From Magicicada septendecula (lineage: Eukaryota; Arthropoda; Insecta; Hemiptera; Cicadidae), in assembly GCA_034769895.1 (NCBI GenBank), contig CM068367.1:118032573-118096572 (forward strand): a stretch of DNA of 64,000 nucleotides. The letters are read 5' to 3'. This document shows, one piece after another, positions 35,876 through 46,899 of this stretch. The stretch's first letter is position 1, and each line of letters begins with the position of its first letter. The position numbers and the translations under genes were made by a program. Under the pieces are notes generated by a model. It worked only from the letters and a program-made list of their open reading frames with translations. It did not search any database and was not told the DNA's origin.

Positions 35876-36132
35876 AAAATTTATTATATGGCAGACGTTC
35901 GCCATTAAATACCCAAGTACTGGGCAAAACCATGACTGGTTCACCATTAATGACGGGATATAGCCTAATGACTGAGACGGCTCCAAAAAAATTTTACGTT
36001 CCTTGTTCGACTCTAGGTCTTAAGTTTTTATGACCATACTTTTCCCCCTCACCAACGGAGGACATCTTCAGTAGTAAAATTGTATACGGCAGATGTTCGA
36101 ATTAAATACCGCAGTACTGAGGCATGGCTGGT

Positions 36133-36180
36133 TTACCACTGAAGATGGGCCTCCGTGAGTGAGACTGAAACGTATGGTTA
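36133..36180 (+). ncRNA. Hammerhead-ribozyme-like motif HH7
   Basis: TTTACCA precedes CTGAAGA (36139-36145), then T, a stem II of about 5 bp with one mismatch, GAAA at 36167-36170, CG, TA and TGGTTA. Stem I (TACCA with TGGTTA) pairs well. Stem III is only two bases, so activity of a single unit is doubtful. Confidence 0.5.
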
Positions 36181-36412
36181 TCAAAATGTAAGACTACGAC
36201 GTAATACCCCGGCCCGGCAATTAATCGTTTTAGCAGTTTAGCCTGTTGTGGCTTCCTAAAACGACGATACACGTTGGGTGTCAGATTCGGAGGCCGATTG
36301 ATCTCGTTAAAAAGAAAAGTGGGCCTACAAAAGTTTATGTCGCTCGCAACCTTTCGTTGCTTTCGTAGTTGAAAACAAAAATTTTTTTCAGTTTTGACAC
36401 ACGTCACCTTAT

Positions 36413-36544
36413 TTTTCTTTTAACCAAACGCTTCGCCCACACTACGGTGAAACATCTTCGGTGGCTCGATTGAGACACTCACTCGACCACTGAGCCTCCG
36501 AGGACGCCTGATCGTAGTGTGGGGAAACGTTTGGTTCAAAAGAA
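36413..36544. repeat. Inverted repeat, about 33-bp arms
   Basis: The left arm TTCTTTTAACCAAACGCTTC continues to CCACACTACG (36413-36445). The right arm is its inverse (CGTAGTGTGG to TTCAAAAGAA, 36512-36544) with a few changes. Each arm contains a GAAACG/GAAGCG word near a CACTGAG or CACCGAAG word, so it may be a decayed ribozyme palindrome like that at 32 kb. Confidence 0.5.
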
Positions 36545-36999
36545 AAACAAAACGACTTGTATTAAACCGAAAAAAGTATATAATTGTAAATCATCGTCAA
36601 TGAAGAGTTCTTCCAGTATAATTTTATTCCAATTCGAATACATTTCTTCTTCCATCGTTCCAATGCTTTTTTCTGACATTGCCTATTTTAGAGTCGGCGA
36701 TACACCGGTTACATATTTTAAATTAATTGCAGTTTGCTGATAGAGTACGTAGATCAAAGAAGAATTTTGACAGATTTGGCAGACTGTCAACATGGAGACA
36801 TCTAAGTGTTTGTGTGGGAGCAGAAAGAAGCTACTCAGTGCTGACCGATAAAGTGAAACTGTAAAACGGTGTGACGAGTATAAGTAATTTTGGTTTATGA
36901 CTTACGTCGTAAAGGAACAGTTCTTAGAGAAACAGGTGTACGTAAAGAGAATATGGGGGATGTCTAAAATAACGAAGCTGTGGAGTACTGTGTCTGTAG

Positions 37000-37165
37000 T
37001 GTAATTATAAAAAAACACAAACTTACGGAATGTAAACCTGTAGAGTGAAAGTCATAAAACAATGGATAAATGCTCTTGAGGTGGATGCATTTAGAAGACT
37101 TGTTGGAGTTGCAAGAGAAAAAGGATCAGAAATGATGAAGAAAGAAGAAAAATTGGTGTGGACGG
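37000..37165 (+). pseudogene. LINE C-terminal scrap
   Basis: The frame reads INALEVDAFRRLVGVARE then KEEKLVW. ALEMDAFRR followed by a short helix is the box after SETW in another insect LINE family. It is short and isolated. Confidence 0.5.
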
Positions 37166-39779
37166 ATATATTGTTACAAAGGTTTTTAAAAATATGTTTC
37201 ACTAAGTGCCCAACGAGTCATCAGTTAATATCATGGATGTATTGTTCGTGAAGTATAAAACCAGAAGCTCACATCTGGTACGGGCATGCCCAAGGGATGA
37301 CCGCGGAAACCACGCTGGACGAGAAAGCGAGGCCGTGTCAGATTAGAAGGCAATAGGGCAATAACATTATCAGAACAATGACTGAGAGACGCCTCCCGGA
37401 ATGACAGTAGGATGACAAGAGTGGTATGGTGACCACGCGTCGGGGCAATGTTAGCAGACGTTCTACTCTGTGATACTGCTTGGAGGGGGGGGGGAGTTGT
37501 CAACATTATTGTAGTTCTACAGTATTATCCCATGCTTAATACTGTAGTTCTACAGTATGAACTGAAGTTCATAGGTCTCTGTCAAACTGTTCAGTTGTCT
37601 ATAAGTTCTGCTTTTCTGATCTGATCTCTGCCAGAAAACCATTTGGCATCTTCCATCCATCTGACCGCCTGTCGTTTCTCGATCTTCAGTTTGCTCTTGA
37701 TATAAATATAAAGTTAGCGGGTTTTGTTGTATTATTATGTGAGAATATAACACACCTCCAATGATAGGAGAAACGTTCCGACGACTTAATAACAGATCTT
37801 TGGAAACTGGTCTGAAGGTAAACTAGGCTAAAACTAAGTTAAGTGTAAGCCAACCTAACCCTAGACAATCCCAAATCGCTTGAGGAAAAGTAGAGAGTTA
37901 TAAGGTTACATGTTTGGAACCCGAGTTCAACAACAAAGTTTTGTTATGTTGAGCAACAAAATTTCAGAAACGACTTTCTTAAGCCGTAAAGAGAGGAGTT
38001 CTTTAATGAGTGCGTTTTCCCCGTCATCCCATATGCTGCGGAAACGATGAGCCTGACCAAACGAACAGCGGAAAAACAGGAAAACCCAGTGGAAATAGAA
38101 ACAATACTGGGTACAACCTTAAAAACACCTGAAGAACAAAGGAAAGTAAACTATGTGTTATCCGCTCAACTGCAGTCTTAGAAGTATAAATGGGCGAATA
38201 CACAGCATCTTTATTAATGTCAACGTACACTACTAAGTGGCTAAACATATCACGTAGGAAACAGATTTGTGGAACTTTATAATGGTGTTCTTAATGTCCT
38301 CGAAGCTATGTCACAAATTGTAGAGAATTTGTAATTTTAGTACTTACGTCTTTATCTTATATACCGATCAGAACTCCACGTAGCTAGTTGAACTGTGATA
38401 CATCTTCTGACTTTTTACGATCAGTAACAGACCTCTCTTGACAGATATCTTCAAATACCATGACCTCCGTTTACGCCAGTAAAACCTTCGTGATCGCTGG
38501 TAACTCATTATCTTAAACGGTCTCACAAATCGATACTATTACGTTCTGATCAATATTTGTTTCCATAATTTATGCGTGCTCGTCCCAAAATTTTGATTAT
38601 ATACATGAGTGTTTGACCAACTGGAGTCTTCTCTCACACCGCTTTCGCTAACATTTTTTGCTTTCGCATCTCCTAATTGGGGCTCTCGTTTTTTATTTCG
38701 TGATTCATACGTTCTTTCATGAGTCTGCGGTTTATGTTAGTCGATTTCGAATATAGTCCAGCGGTTCGTTAGCCATCGGTCGTCTGGCATTTGTCTCACG
38801 ATCTTTTTCCGATTTTAATTAGCATCAAACTAAGATTTAAATGTTCTACTGTTCTGTATATTTTGATTGTCTGTCAGGACTTCATTCTTTCATAGCCAGT
38901 AATTAGCTCTTCATTCTGACGAGCCCTAAGATGTTTATTCTTAGGGAGAAGGGAGTTTTAGTTTCGTCTTCGTAAACAGACGCGTGGTCGGGATAACGGT
39001 AAAGCAGAGTGGCGGACGCAACAGCGATAACAGAAGTAGCGACGGAGTGGAAGCGAAAACTGAACGAACCGGCCCTCGGGTTTATTTATAAAATGTAAAA
39101 TTGGGCATGACAGCGAACGTGAAACTAAGTGTTAGAACGAACTACTGCGTGAAAGCGAGAGGGGGAAATTTCTATTTTCGTTGTTGATTGTTTGGAATTT
39201 TCAAGGTAACTTTCGGCGGTAGACAGTCAGCGTGTACGGAGCGAAGTGAATCTGTTGTGTTTTTGTCGACTTTTTTCCATGATTCCCGATTTTTTGTCTC
39301 GCTTTTCCTGCACCTCTTGCGTAGCCTAAATTAAAATATCGATAATTCAATAAAAGGATATAAATACGCAAAAATAACTTTTTTTATACATAATGGATTT
39401 CTGTTGCAAAATTATAATTTTTCACTTGAAATAATTGACCATAATCGGAATAAGTCGTAAATTTTTTTCTGGCGTAAGAACCACGTTTTTTGTAGAAGAC
39501 AGTGTCAAATGTGTTCATTTTATTAACGGACACGTAGGCTGCGTTGAGACAAATCAGTGTAGTAGCTTTTGAAAATGGTACATCGAAGAACTGGAGAAAC
39601 GTTTTTTGTTGATATGTTTGTAAAAATGAGAACTCTATTGGCATAGAAAGTCTTGTGATGTGGATCGTCTAATCTACGCTAGTTAAAAAATCCTATGTAT
39701 TGTCCAGTACAGATTAACTGTCTGATCATGGAAATAAATATGCCCATAGACCTAACAGAGCCGGCCAAATGTGGAAACT
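37166..39779. other. Unassigned stretch
   Basis: No gene is recognised. A small perfect hairpin (ATACTGTA, GTTC, TACAGTAT) lies at 37539-37558, and a run of ten G near 37488. Confidence 0.4.
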
Positions 39780-39930
39780 GACGTTTATCAGATGTACGAG
39801 AAATCGCAGATTGACGTGGCTGGGACGGTAAGGATACAAGCGACAACCAAAACCAAAAAAATATTACAGTAGAAGCCCAGTGTGAAAAGAAAACGAGGAA
39901 GACCCCAGAACGTTGTGGAAAGGTGTCCTT
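39780..39930 (+). pseudogene. Possible LINE C-terminal scrap
   Basis: A frame around 39850-39925 reads KPSVKRKRGRPQNVVERC, recalling the KRGRPRKRW C-terminal motif of LINE proteins. Evidence is a single short motif. Confidence 0.35.
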
Positions 39931-40126
39931 TCGTTTCCCTTATCCTTAATCCTTCGCTACAGCTTCGATTTAGAAGCTCTAAATTAAGTTACAAATGCAT
40001 TTACATAAATTATGAGGGCATTAAAGATCCGTGTCAGAAGTATTTTTATACGGCCGTAGTCGATTGTTGATAGAAATTGCGATAAGCGTTTTGGCTGTTT
40101 GCCCGTTGATAGAAATTGCGGTAAGC

Positions 40127-40298
40127 ATTCATTCCCGGGCTGTTTGGCCGTGGTCCATTGTTTTGTACAAAAACAGACGTTTCGGCAGTGCCATCGACTG
40201 CCATCATCAGTGTAAAATCGAGTTACGCTAACGTAAGGTGGTGGACGCCTTAATCACAGTTACTCGATGGTAGACGCCGTAACAGCCCGGGAATGAAT
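40127..40298 (-). mobile_element. 172-bp inverted-repeat element carrying a hammerhead
   Basis: A perfect 18-bp inverted repeat, ATTCATTCCCGGGCTGTT at 40127-40144 and its inverse at 40281-40298, brackets hammerhead-like motif HH8. Just to the left is a short direct repeat (TTGATAGAAATTGCG twice, about 40068 and 40107). No protein is encoded. I infer a miniature ribozyme-bearing element; whether it moves as a DNA or an RNA element cannot be decided from one copy. Confidence 0.55.
40170..40216 (-). ncRNA. Hammerhead-ribozyme-like motif HH8
   Basis: On the minus strand ACA precedes CTGATGA (40210-40204), then T, stem II GGCAGT with ACTGCC (perfect 6 bp, loop CGATGGC), GAAA at 40183-40180, CG, TC and TGT. 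ACA/TGT begins stem I, with a possible outer helix after an internal loop. All catalytic core bases are intact. The weak point is the two-base stem III. Confidence 0.68.
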
Positions 40299-40559
40299 TT
40301 TATCAACATCGACTCCGGCCGTGTAAGCCTACAAAGTACGTTTTGGCGCTTGTTCGGTAGCCTAGTCTCGGTATCCACGTTCATACGACTAGATCAACAG
40401 AAACGTCGAATCCAGACTAGTGAAGATGCTGTCTCCTTTAACAATCTATCAGGGGCTGATAGTCCGATTGTTTTGTGAACACTTGTTATAGAATCTAGAT
40501 TTCCATACTCTTTTCAGCGCTCATGAAGTTGTTTATGGCCTTTTTTTTTTATCGGGCAT

Positions 40560-40860
40560 CTAAGGACCACATGGCAATTTCAATTCTTTATTCTTTGTTC
40601 TTTTCTTTTTCACCAATATTCTTTCATCTTTTCACTGTCTCTTCTTCCTGTCTTCAGTCCACTTTGAACCTGCGTTTTTCTCTCTCCTACCCTGGACTCC
40701 TTCCATTTTTAACACTTTTGCCCGAAAAACTTCTCTTTCAATTGCTTCCTCTGCGTTTATATTATTTTTGTCTAAATCCTTTTGGACTTCTTTAATCCAG
40801 CTTGATGTTGACTTCTTCCTTCACAGAAATTTGAAGATCTGCTTGTCTTCTTTTTCTCAT
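40560..40860 (-). pseudogene. LINE extreme C-terminal fragment
   Basis: Across frames the minus strand reads SWIKEVQKDLDK, then EEAIEREVFRAKVLKMEG, then GSKWTEDRKKR and KMKEYW. The WTEERRRAHSERMKEYW ending is a hallmark of one insect LINE family. Frameshifts break it; only the C terminus remains. Confidence 0.6.
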
Positions 40861-41250
40861 TGTTTGTGTTACATTTTCTATGTTTTGATATATTTCATCA
40901 TTACTTCTTAATTTCCAGCCTTCTGAAGTTTTTCGTGGGCGTATATTTTCCTAATAATATATGCCTTATTATTATTATTATTATTATTTTTTTGAAATAC
41001 TGCTCGGTCAGGCGACAGGTACTGTCAGATTCTCTGTTAAATATTTTAGCAAATCTTTCAGAACACGTTGTGTACAAGTGGTGGCAACGAAATTCATTAT
41101 AATTTCCGAATCGTACCAATTAGCCTTTTATATTTTAAAATCCCGATATTGGGTTATCAATTATTATATACTGTAGGCCTACTTTATTTTCTTCTGGTAC
41201 ATCGATGTAGTTATTTAAAACGACTTTTTAAAAAACAACTTTTTATTATT

Positions 41251-41259
41251 GACGCGCGC

Positions 41260-41290
<31 letters not shown>

Positions 41291-41301
41291 TGTGTGTGTG
41301 T
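41251..41301. repeat. (CG)n(TG)n compound tract
   Basis: Alternating CG passes into alternating TG, total about 50 bp. Confidence 0.97.
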
Positions 41302-41331
41302 TGGCTTTTTATCGTTTCAGTTGACCTGTCA

Positions 41332-44095
41332 GGGGAAGTGGGGCAAGATGACTTAACTACTTAAATTTCATAATTCACGCTGGATTGAAGTGCTTCTTTC
41401 CCACCACGCAATTGCAGTGTTCACGTCCAGTTAATCGTCTGGCAGTGAATTGTTATCTAACATAAAGAAAGTGTGTGCTACACGATTTCAGTTTTTAGTG
41501 GTGCCGTTATTATTTTTGGATCTTCGGGTATAAGGTCTTACGACTACAAGGTAAGATCAAAATTTTTAAATTTTATTTCTATAAAATTACAATCTTTAAT
41601 AAGTGTTCTCATATAATCGCACAGCCAAATTACCTTATAGGGTATGTTTTACTAGCCATTACATTTCATTAGTCTGCCCGGTGCCCCGGTCCGTGTTAAC
41701 TAAGAGTGATATTAACGCTTGTCTCTACTGTCAAAGTACAAATTATTGAATCTGTCTTTCTTTGTAATTTCATAGTTATCTTTAATAAACCAATGTAGAT
41801 TTATTTTTTCTTATACAAAATTAGCCGAAATAATAATAAATACTATCATAAGATCTGTTATAGTTTAGTGAATGTGATATTTTTTCATATGGTCAGAAAC
41901 AACAAAAAACGTTCCAATAGAGGAGAGTGGAGTAAACAAAATATGAAAGAAGCTGTTTTAGTCGTTAAACAGGGAGTCATGCGGTTTTTTTTGTATTACA
42001 GTAGACGTAATATTAAATTAGTTTGGTGTTGAGTAATCGATTAACTATTGGTTTCCTGTAAGCCAGACACAACATTCAAACTATTTACAAGATTGTTTTG
42101 GCTATGTGTTCAAGTGGTGTTTGCATTGTTGAGACTGTCTCGCCGTCTCACCTGAGAGTTAATGCTAATATGCTATTATGTAATTTAGAAGTCATTGCTG
42201 TTTTTCCTGTGTTCCAATTATGATACTCTAACAGTTTACTGTTATGACTTAAAATCCAAAGAAATTAACCTTGCAGGGAGAATATTGTTACATGTTTGTT
42301 ACACTTTTAGGACCACGTGGCGGAAGTGACCAAACATTACGTCATTGCAATATTGTTTCTGTTTCATTACAATTGTCATTACCAGACTAATTTAATGTTG
42401 TAAGAATTATTTGAATTTCCATGAACGTTTAAGTATTCTTATGTATTTATTGCTCAATTGATCTCTGATCTCCATATAAAATAACCCCTTTTTAACAGTT
42501 TACGTAAAAATTGTCCCTCCGTTTTTAATAAGCAGAGCAGGCCTACCTTAATGAACACGTTTATGAAAAATATCTATTCAATAATAATTATATAATGTTT
42601 TATTTTTTACCTGGGATTATTATAATTTTGTTTATTATAATATCTGTATCTTATTTTTCACGTTTAATGTGTTTTGTTGTAGGAGATATCTGTTCATGGA
42701 GGAAGATACCGAAATGTATCCAGTGAAAGACAGTTGCAAGAACTAAAATTATATTTAACACAAATAGACAGACAGTTCCTCGGAATGACCAAAAAACAGT
42801 GCAGACAGAAAACTTGTTTTTGATTACGCCGAGAACCTTGGGACAGACCACCCATTCAATAAAGAAACACGTATGGCAGGAGAGGACTGGCTTCCAAACT
42901 TCATGAAAACATTCAAGTTTAGTATGAGGAAGCCTGAAGCGACATCCATTCCCAGGGCGATGGGATTTAATCGAGTGCAAGTAAGCAAATTTGTTGATGT
43001 TTGACGGAATGTTCGAGAAAAGCATAACTTTTCTGCCTGCAACATCTATAATGCAGATGAATCTGGGTTAACCACAGTGCCAAATAAACTTCCCAAAGTT
43101 ATATCACCAATAGGGGCGAAACGTGTTTCTAAAATAGTGACTGCAGAACGCGGAAAAACTATAACCATAATTTGTTACATGAATGCAAACGGAAATTATT
43201 TGCCGCCATTCCTTATTTTTCCCAGGAAAAGGATGAGACCTGATCTAACTGACAAAGCACCTCCTGGAACAGCCGGAGACTGCAGTGACAATGGTTGGGT
43301 AAATGCTGAATTTTTTAGAATTTCTACAACATTTTACGAAACACGTAAACCCTTCAGCAGAAAAACCGGTATTGTAGCAGACAACCACAAATCCCACAAG
43401 TTTAAATGCCATAAACCACTGTAGAGACAATCACATAACCATGGTTGGATTTCCTCCTCACACAACTCGCAAGTTACAGCCATTAGACGTGAGCTTCTAC
43501 GGACCTTTAAAACCCAGGCGTGTGATAACTTTAGTGTGTCAAATCCTTTTCAACCTGTTGCTGACCGTCAAAGAGACAGGTTAACACAGCTACTGTTCTT
43601 ACAAGTACCCCGGTTAAAAAGAGATTAATTGAGGAAAAATAGAAAAGAGAGCCACGGAAAAGAGAAAAGCTGAAAGAACAAGAAGCAAGAACACAAAGTT
43701 GGAAGAAAATTACGATTTGGAAAAAAGTGCGGCAGAGAAACGGAAGATGATGTTAAATGCCCAGTTTGTGACGAAACCTACAGTGATCCACCACATGAAG
43801 ATTGGATACAGTGTTCCCAGTGTAAAATGTGGTGGCATGAGAACTGTTCGAAATATGAAGGTAGGAAATTTGTTTGCGACTACTGTTAAAACTTTTTAAA
43901 AATTATCATTTTTTAACACATGTGTACATGTAATACACTTTTTTATACATTTGTAATAATAAATTTTCACTTATAAGCAATATATACAGGAAGGTGTGTT
44001 GTTTATTTTTATGTAAAAAGTTTTAGCTGCTAACTTTTTTATTATAATTTAATAAATAATGTTTGTTAGCATCGTCATCTTGCCCCGTCTTCCCC
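41332..44095 (+). mobile_element. Pogo/Tigger-type DNA transposon, 2.76 kb
   Basis: Terminal inverted repeats read GGGGAAGTGGGGCAAGATGA on the left and GGGGAAGACGGGGCAAGATG on the right. The right flank is TA; the left is CA, presumably a mutated TA. The 5' part (41332 to about 42680) is non-coding, with a possible splice donor (ACAAGGTAAGAT, about 41548) and acceptor (TTTTGTTGTAG before 42681). The coding part follows on the plus strand. Confidence 0.85.
42680..43889 (+). pseudogene. Pogo-family transposase with C-terminal PHD finger, disrupted
   Basis: In order: GRYRNVSSERQ and GMTKKQCRQ (start of the second DNA-binding domain), HPFNKETRMAGEDWL, RAMGFNRVQVSKF, a stop, then the catalytic core IYNADESGLTTVPNKL, GAKRVSKI, ERGKTI, PPFLIFPRKRMRP, SDNGWVNAEFF, ADNHKSH (second Asp) and HTTRKLQPLDVSFYGPLK. 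The region near 43560-43700 is shortened. The C terminus is a complete C4HC3 PHD finger: CPVC, CSQC, H.NC, CDYC (43758-43886). Several frameshifts and stops mean it is dead. The N-terminal HTH (psq-like) part is not visible. Mosaic DDE-PHD proteins of this sort are known among pogo-type transposases of invertebrates. Confidence 0.88.
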
Positions 44096-44225
44096 TACGT
44101 TTCACTGAATGTATAAGAATATACGTATCTTCAGAAGTTTGTAAATTTACAATTACTCATACAGATGGACGTGATTTTGATATATTCAGTGAAACTTACG
44201 TTAGGTCAGTTGAAACGATAAAAAT

Positions 44226-46899
44226 ACAATACAACCACTTGCAGAAGTAATTATTATTATATATGTATAATACAATAATACTGCAAGAAATTCATCGAGT
44301 TACTTATACAGAATATTTGTAACTTGGCGTTGAACATTAGGAGTTTGAAGAAGGAAATTCGAGAAATATCGTAATTGAAAGAAATCGCCAAAAACGCAAA
44401 GACCCACGCAAGAGAAGAAGTAAACGTGATGGTTAACGGTGGATGATTACCACACAGCAAGCCCCTGGGCTGCGCTATCATTAATTTGTGTTAGTACAGT
44501 AGTTAATAAATGAAGACTAGAAATAAATCTTACTACATTCGCAGAGTAAATGACTATGACTGTTAATGTATGTCACTCTTGTAACGTAGGCCGTCACGAA
44601 GTCCACTGCGTGCACAGCAAACAACAGATGTTCCGAATGCGCCGTATATGTGCATTTAGTGTCCACTTGTTTATAAAGGCATACGTTGTTTGCGAGTAGC
44701 CTTCGTTCCCACTCACTCACTCTGCGTTTAATGTGATTAATGCCGGATTGGGCAAGAAACACGACATTACCTTTGCAGTGCTCAGAAGGCGAATGTTTCT
44801 CAGCTGTTTGTGCACTAGCCTAGCCTGGCGACATCGTGTTTCTCAGTTATAACTTTATAAAACTGTCACCAACAAACTCGTTATCCTAAGGTATAAACAA
44901 AAATTCACACCCACAGTAGTTTCAGATTTTATGTCTCGCTACGTTATCAGAACTGTTGTAGAAACGGCCTAATCTACAAATCTTTTTAGAACTGACTTTT
45001 AGCACTACATGCGCGAATGTGTAGTAGCGTTTGCGTAAAAGGTCTGAGCTGTCGTTTGCTCTACGTAGTTTAGCTTACTCATTTAAACCGTTACCCGTTG
45101 GTATATAAACAACTGTTGCCAGTCGTAATTAATTTCGTATCTCGCATCAATGTAGTTTACGTTGTTGACATGTTTATGTACATACTTAAACAACGGCGAC
45201 TCCGATAGAAGAATGACGACGATACGATGACGCCATTGAAGGTGATAAGCTGCGGTTGATGAATACTAATTGTGGCAACGCGGTGTCAACCTGGTATCAA
45301 TACGGTAATCTCATTATTAACGGTTCAATCTGATTGGTGCACAGAGACATTGTCGGGAAGTGCCACACTTTTAAGAACACGTTGTCAAACACGTTTTAAG
45401 AAAGGCTTCCTAATGTCATCATTTTGGCTGAAGCAGTATTACGAATGAATGTTTTCCTTGGCTGTGTAGTGGTCAGCGCACTGGTATCCGAAGGAATTGA
45501 GCAACTGATATTGGAAAGAATCTCACGTTAACGTGAGCCACGTAGTTCCTAAGAAATATCACCAGCCTTTGTCAGACGGGGAAGTTAATGAAGATCATGA
45601 TGTGTGACAGTGCAGAACAGACGCCAAAGTTCTCTCAGAATATAGAATTGAATCTTTATTTTAAGATTGTGTGAACATTTGGGAAGAATGGTACGTGACA
45701 GGTTGCAGTGATGGCAGCAGAATATAGACCGGTGGGGAAGAGAGATGTATGACGACCGAGAGCGATGTGAGTCCCGGACAGGTTCAGGATAGAGCTTAAT
45801 CGTTGAGGTTGATGATGATGATCTTTATTTTACTGTTCGCGTTTACTAACGTAAATTTCCGTCCGCTGAGATATTATCCATACAAGTTTTGTTTGTGTGA
45901 TAAATGGAGCGACAGGCGCTTTAATTGCTCGACTATACCGCCGGATAATTCGGAATCACGGTGCAGTATCGCTCAGTACTGTCACACGATTTGTTTCAGA
46001 AAATTGGCGGCAGGTTCGCAGTATAAGCTAGTCGCATTCACGCTGCCGTACTTACGAACGTTTTAAGGCAGATTGTACGCATTCGCCGTTTCTGTTCATG
46101 CAAGCAATCATTTGGATTTTCTGAGCCAGCCTTACTGAGCTGTTCTGATAAACCTTCACAATCACGTGCTGTGTTTACTGATTGACTCACTGTTGACAAT
46201 GCGTTATTAGTTTTATATCTGAGAGGCTTGAAAGAAGCCACGTGATGTGATAATGCAGAATAGGCTCAATACACCTCGGTTAGAATATTCTTGATTGTGT
46301 TAGTAAGTTATAATCAAACTCAAATGGACTGCTATATCGATAGTCTTCGACGACCGTTCTTGTATCTTATTCTATTATTCATATCGAGGTGTTCGTTAAA
46401 CGGTTTACCCATCTTAGTCGTCATGAATGCTACTTCTTTCCTCCTTGTGTTTTCCGTCATTATATAGGCCTACTCAGTATTTTTAACTAACTCTGTGATC
46501 AAAAATCTGTCCTAATTATCGAGCCTTCCTGTAAACATGTATTCTATCTGTCAGTAGGTCTATCTAACTGTGTATCCGTCTATTTCTTTTTTTCAGCTTT
46601 CTTTGAAATATCTTCATTCCACATACTGTCTTGCGTTTAACTTAATCACTACAGTACAACGTTTTGAAATTTCCCTATTATCTCTCCCTTTTCTTTTTCA
46701 AAGAGTCGCGTAGTCGATGGCGGATTTGAACAGAAAAATTTTAAAACATTTTCAACAGTTTTGTATCATTCCTCTCTTGAGACTTTGTTTTTATCTGTTG
46801 TTTTAGTATTTGACATTTGTTTAAGTATTTGACAGTGGTTTATTTAAAAAAGGACTTATTTATTTATGTTAGAATACTTTTCCGAAACTTTATGCATGG
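44226..46899. other. Unassigned stretch
   Basis: No gene is recognised. A perfect 16-bp palindrome CTCACGTTAACGTGAG is at 45522-45537, a tRNA-like word TGTGTAGTGGTCAGCGC at about 45463, and TAGGCCTA at 46465. Confidence 0.4.

Larger units (their letters stand above)
35666..36240. repeat. Cluster of PLE-like repeat units, direct and inverted
   Basis: Unit 1 (about 35666-35950) and unit 2 (about 35955-36115) share GATATAGCCTAATGACTGA, ACGTTCC.TTGTTCGA, a minus-strand hammerhead-like segment, then GGCAGA.GTTCG and TTAAATACC in the same order. A third copy at 36115-36240 is inverted: it reads ACCACTGAAGATGGG, then AAACGTATGGTTA and CGGCAATTAATCGTT, the reverse of 35790-35875. Such head-to-tail and inverted partial copies fit PLE-type terminal repeats. 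No coding region. Confidence 0.6.
41307..44222. mobile_element. Small palindromic MITE split by the pogo insertion
   Basis: Outside the pogo ends lies a second inverted repeat. On the left, TTTTTATCGTTTCAGTTGAC and then CTGT run up to the insertion. On the right, TTTCACTGAAT, a centre, ATTCAGTGAAA, then GGTCAGTTGAAACGATAAAA. Removing the pogo element and one TA leaves a palindromic sequence of about 150 bp with matching arms. So the pogo element landed in a pre-existing MITE. Confidence 0.6.

Noticed and set aside
45440-45520. tRNA-like A-box word TGTGTAGTGGTCAGCGC
   Set aside because: No T-arm or B box at the right distance and no cloverleaf, so no tRNA or SINE is claimed.
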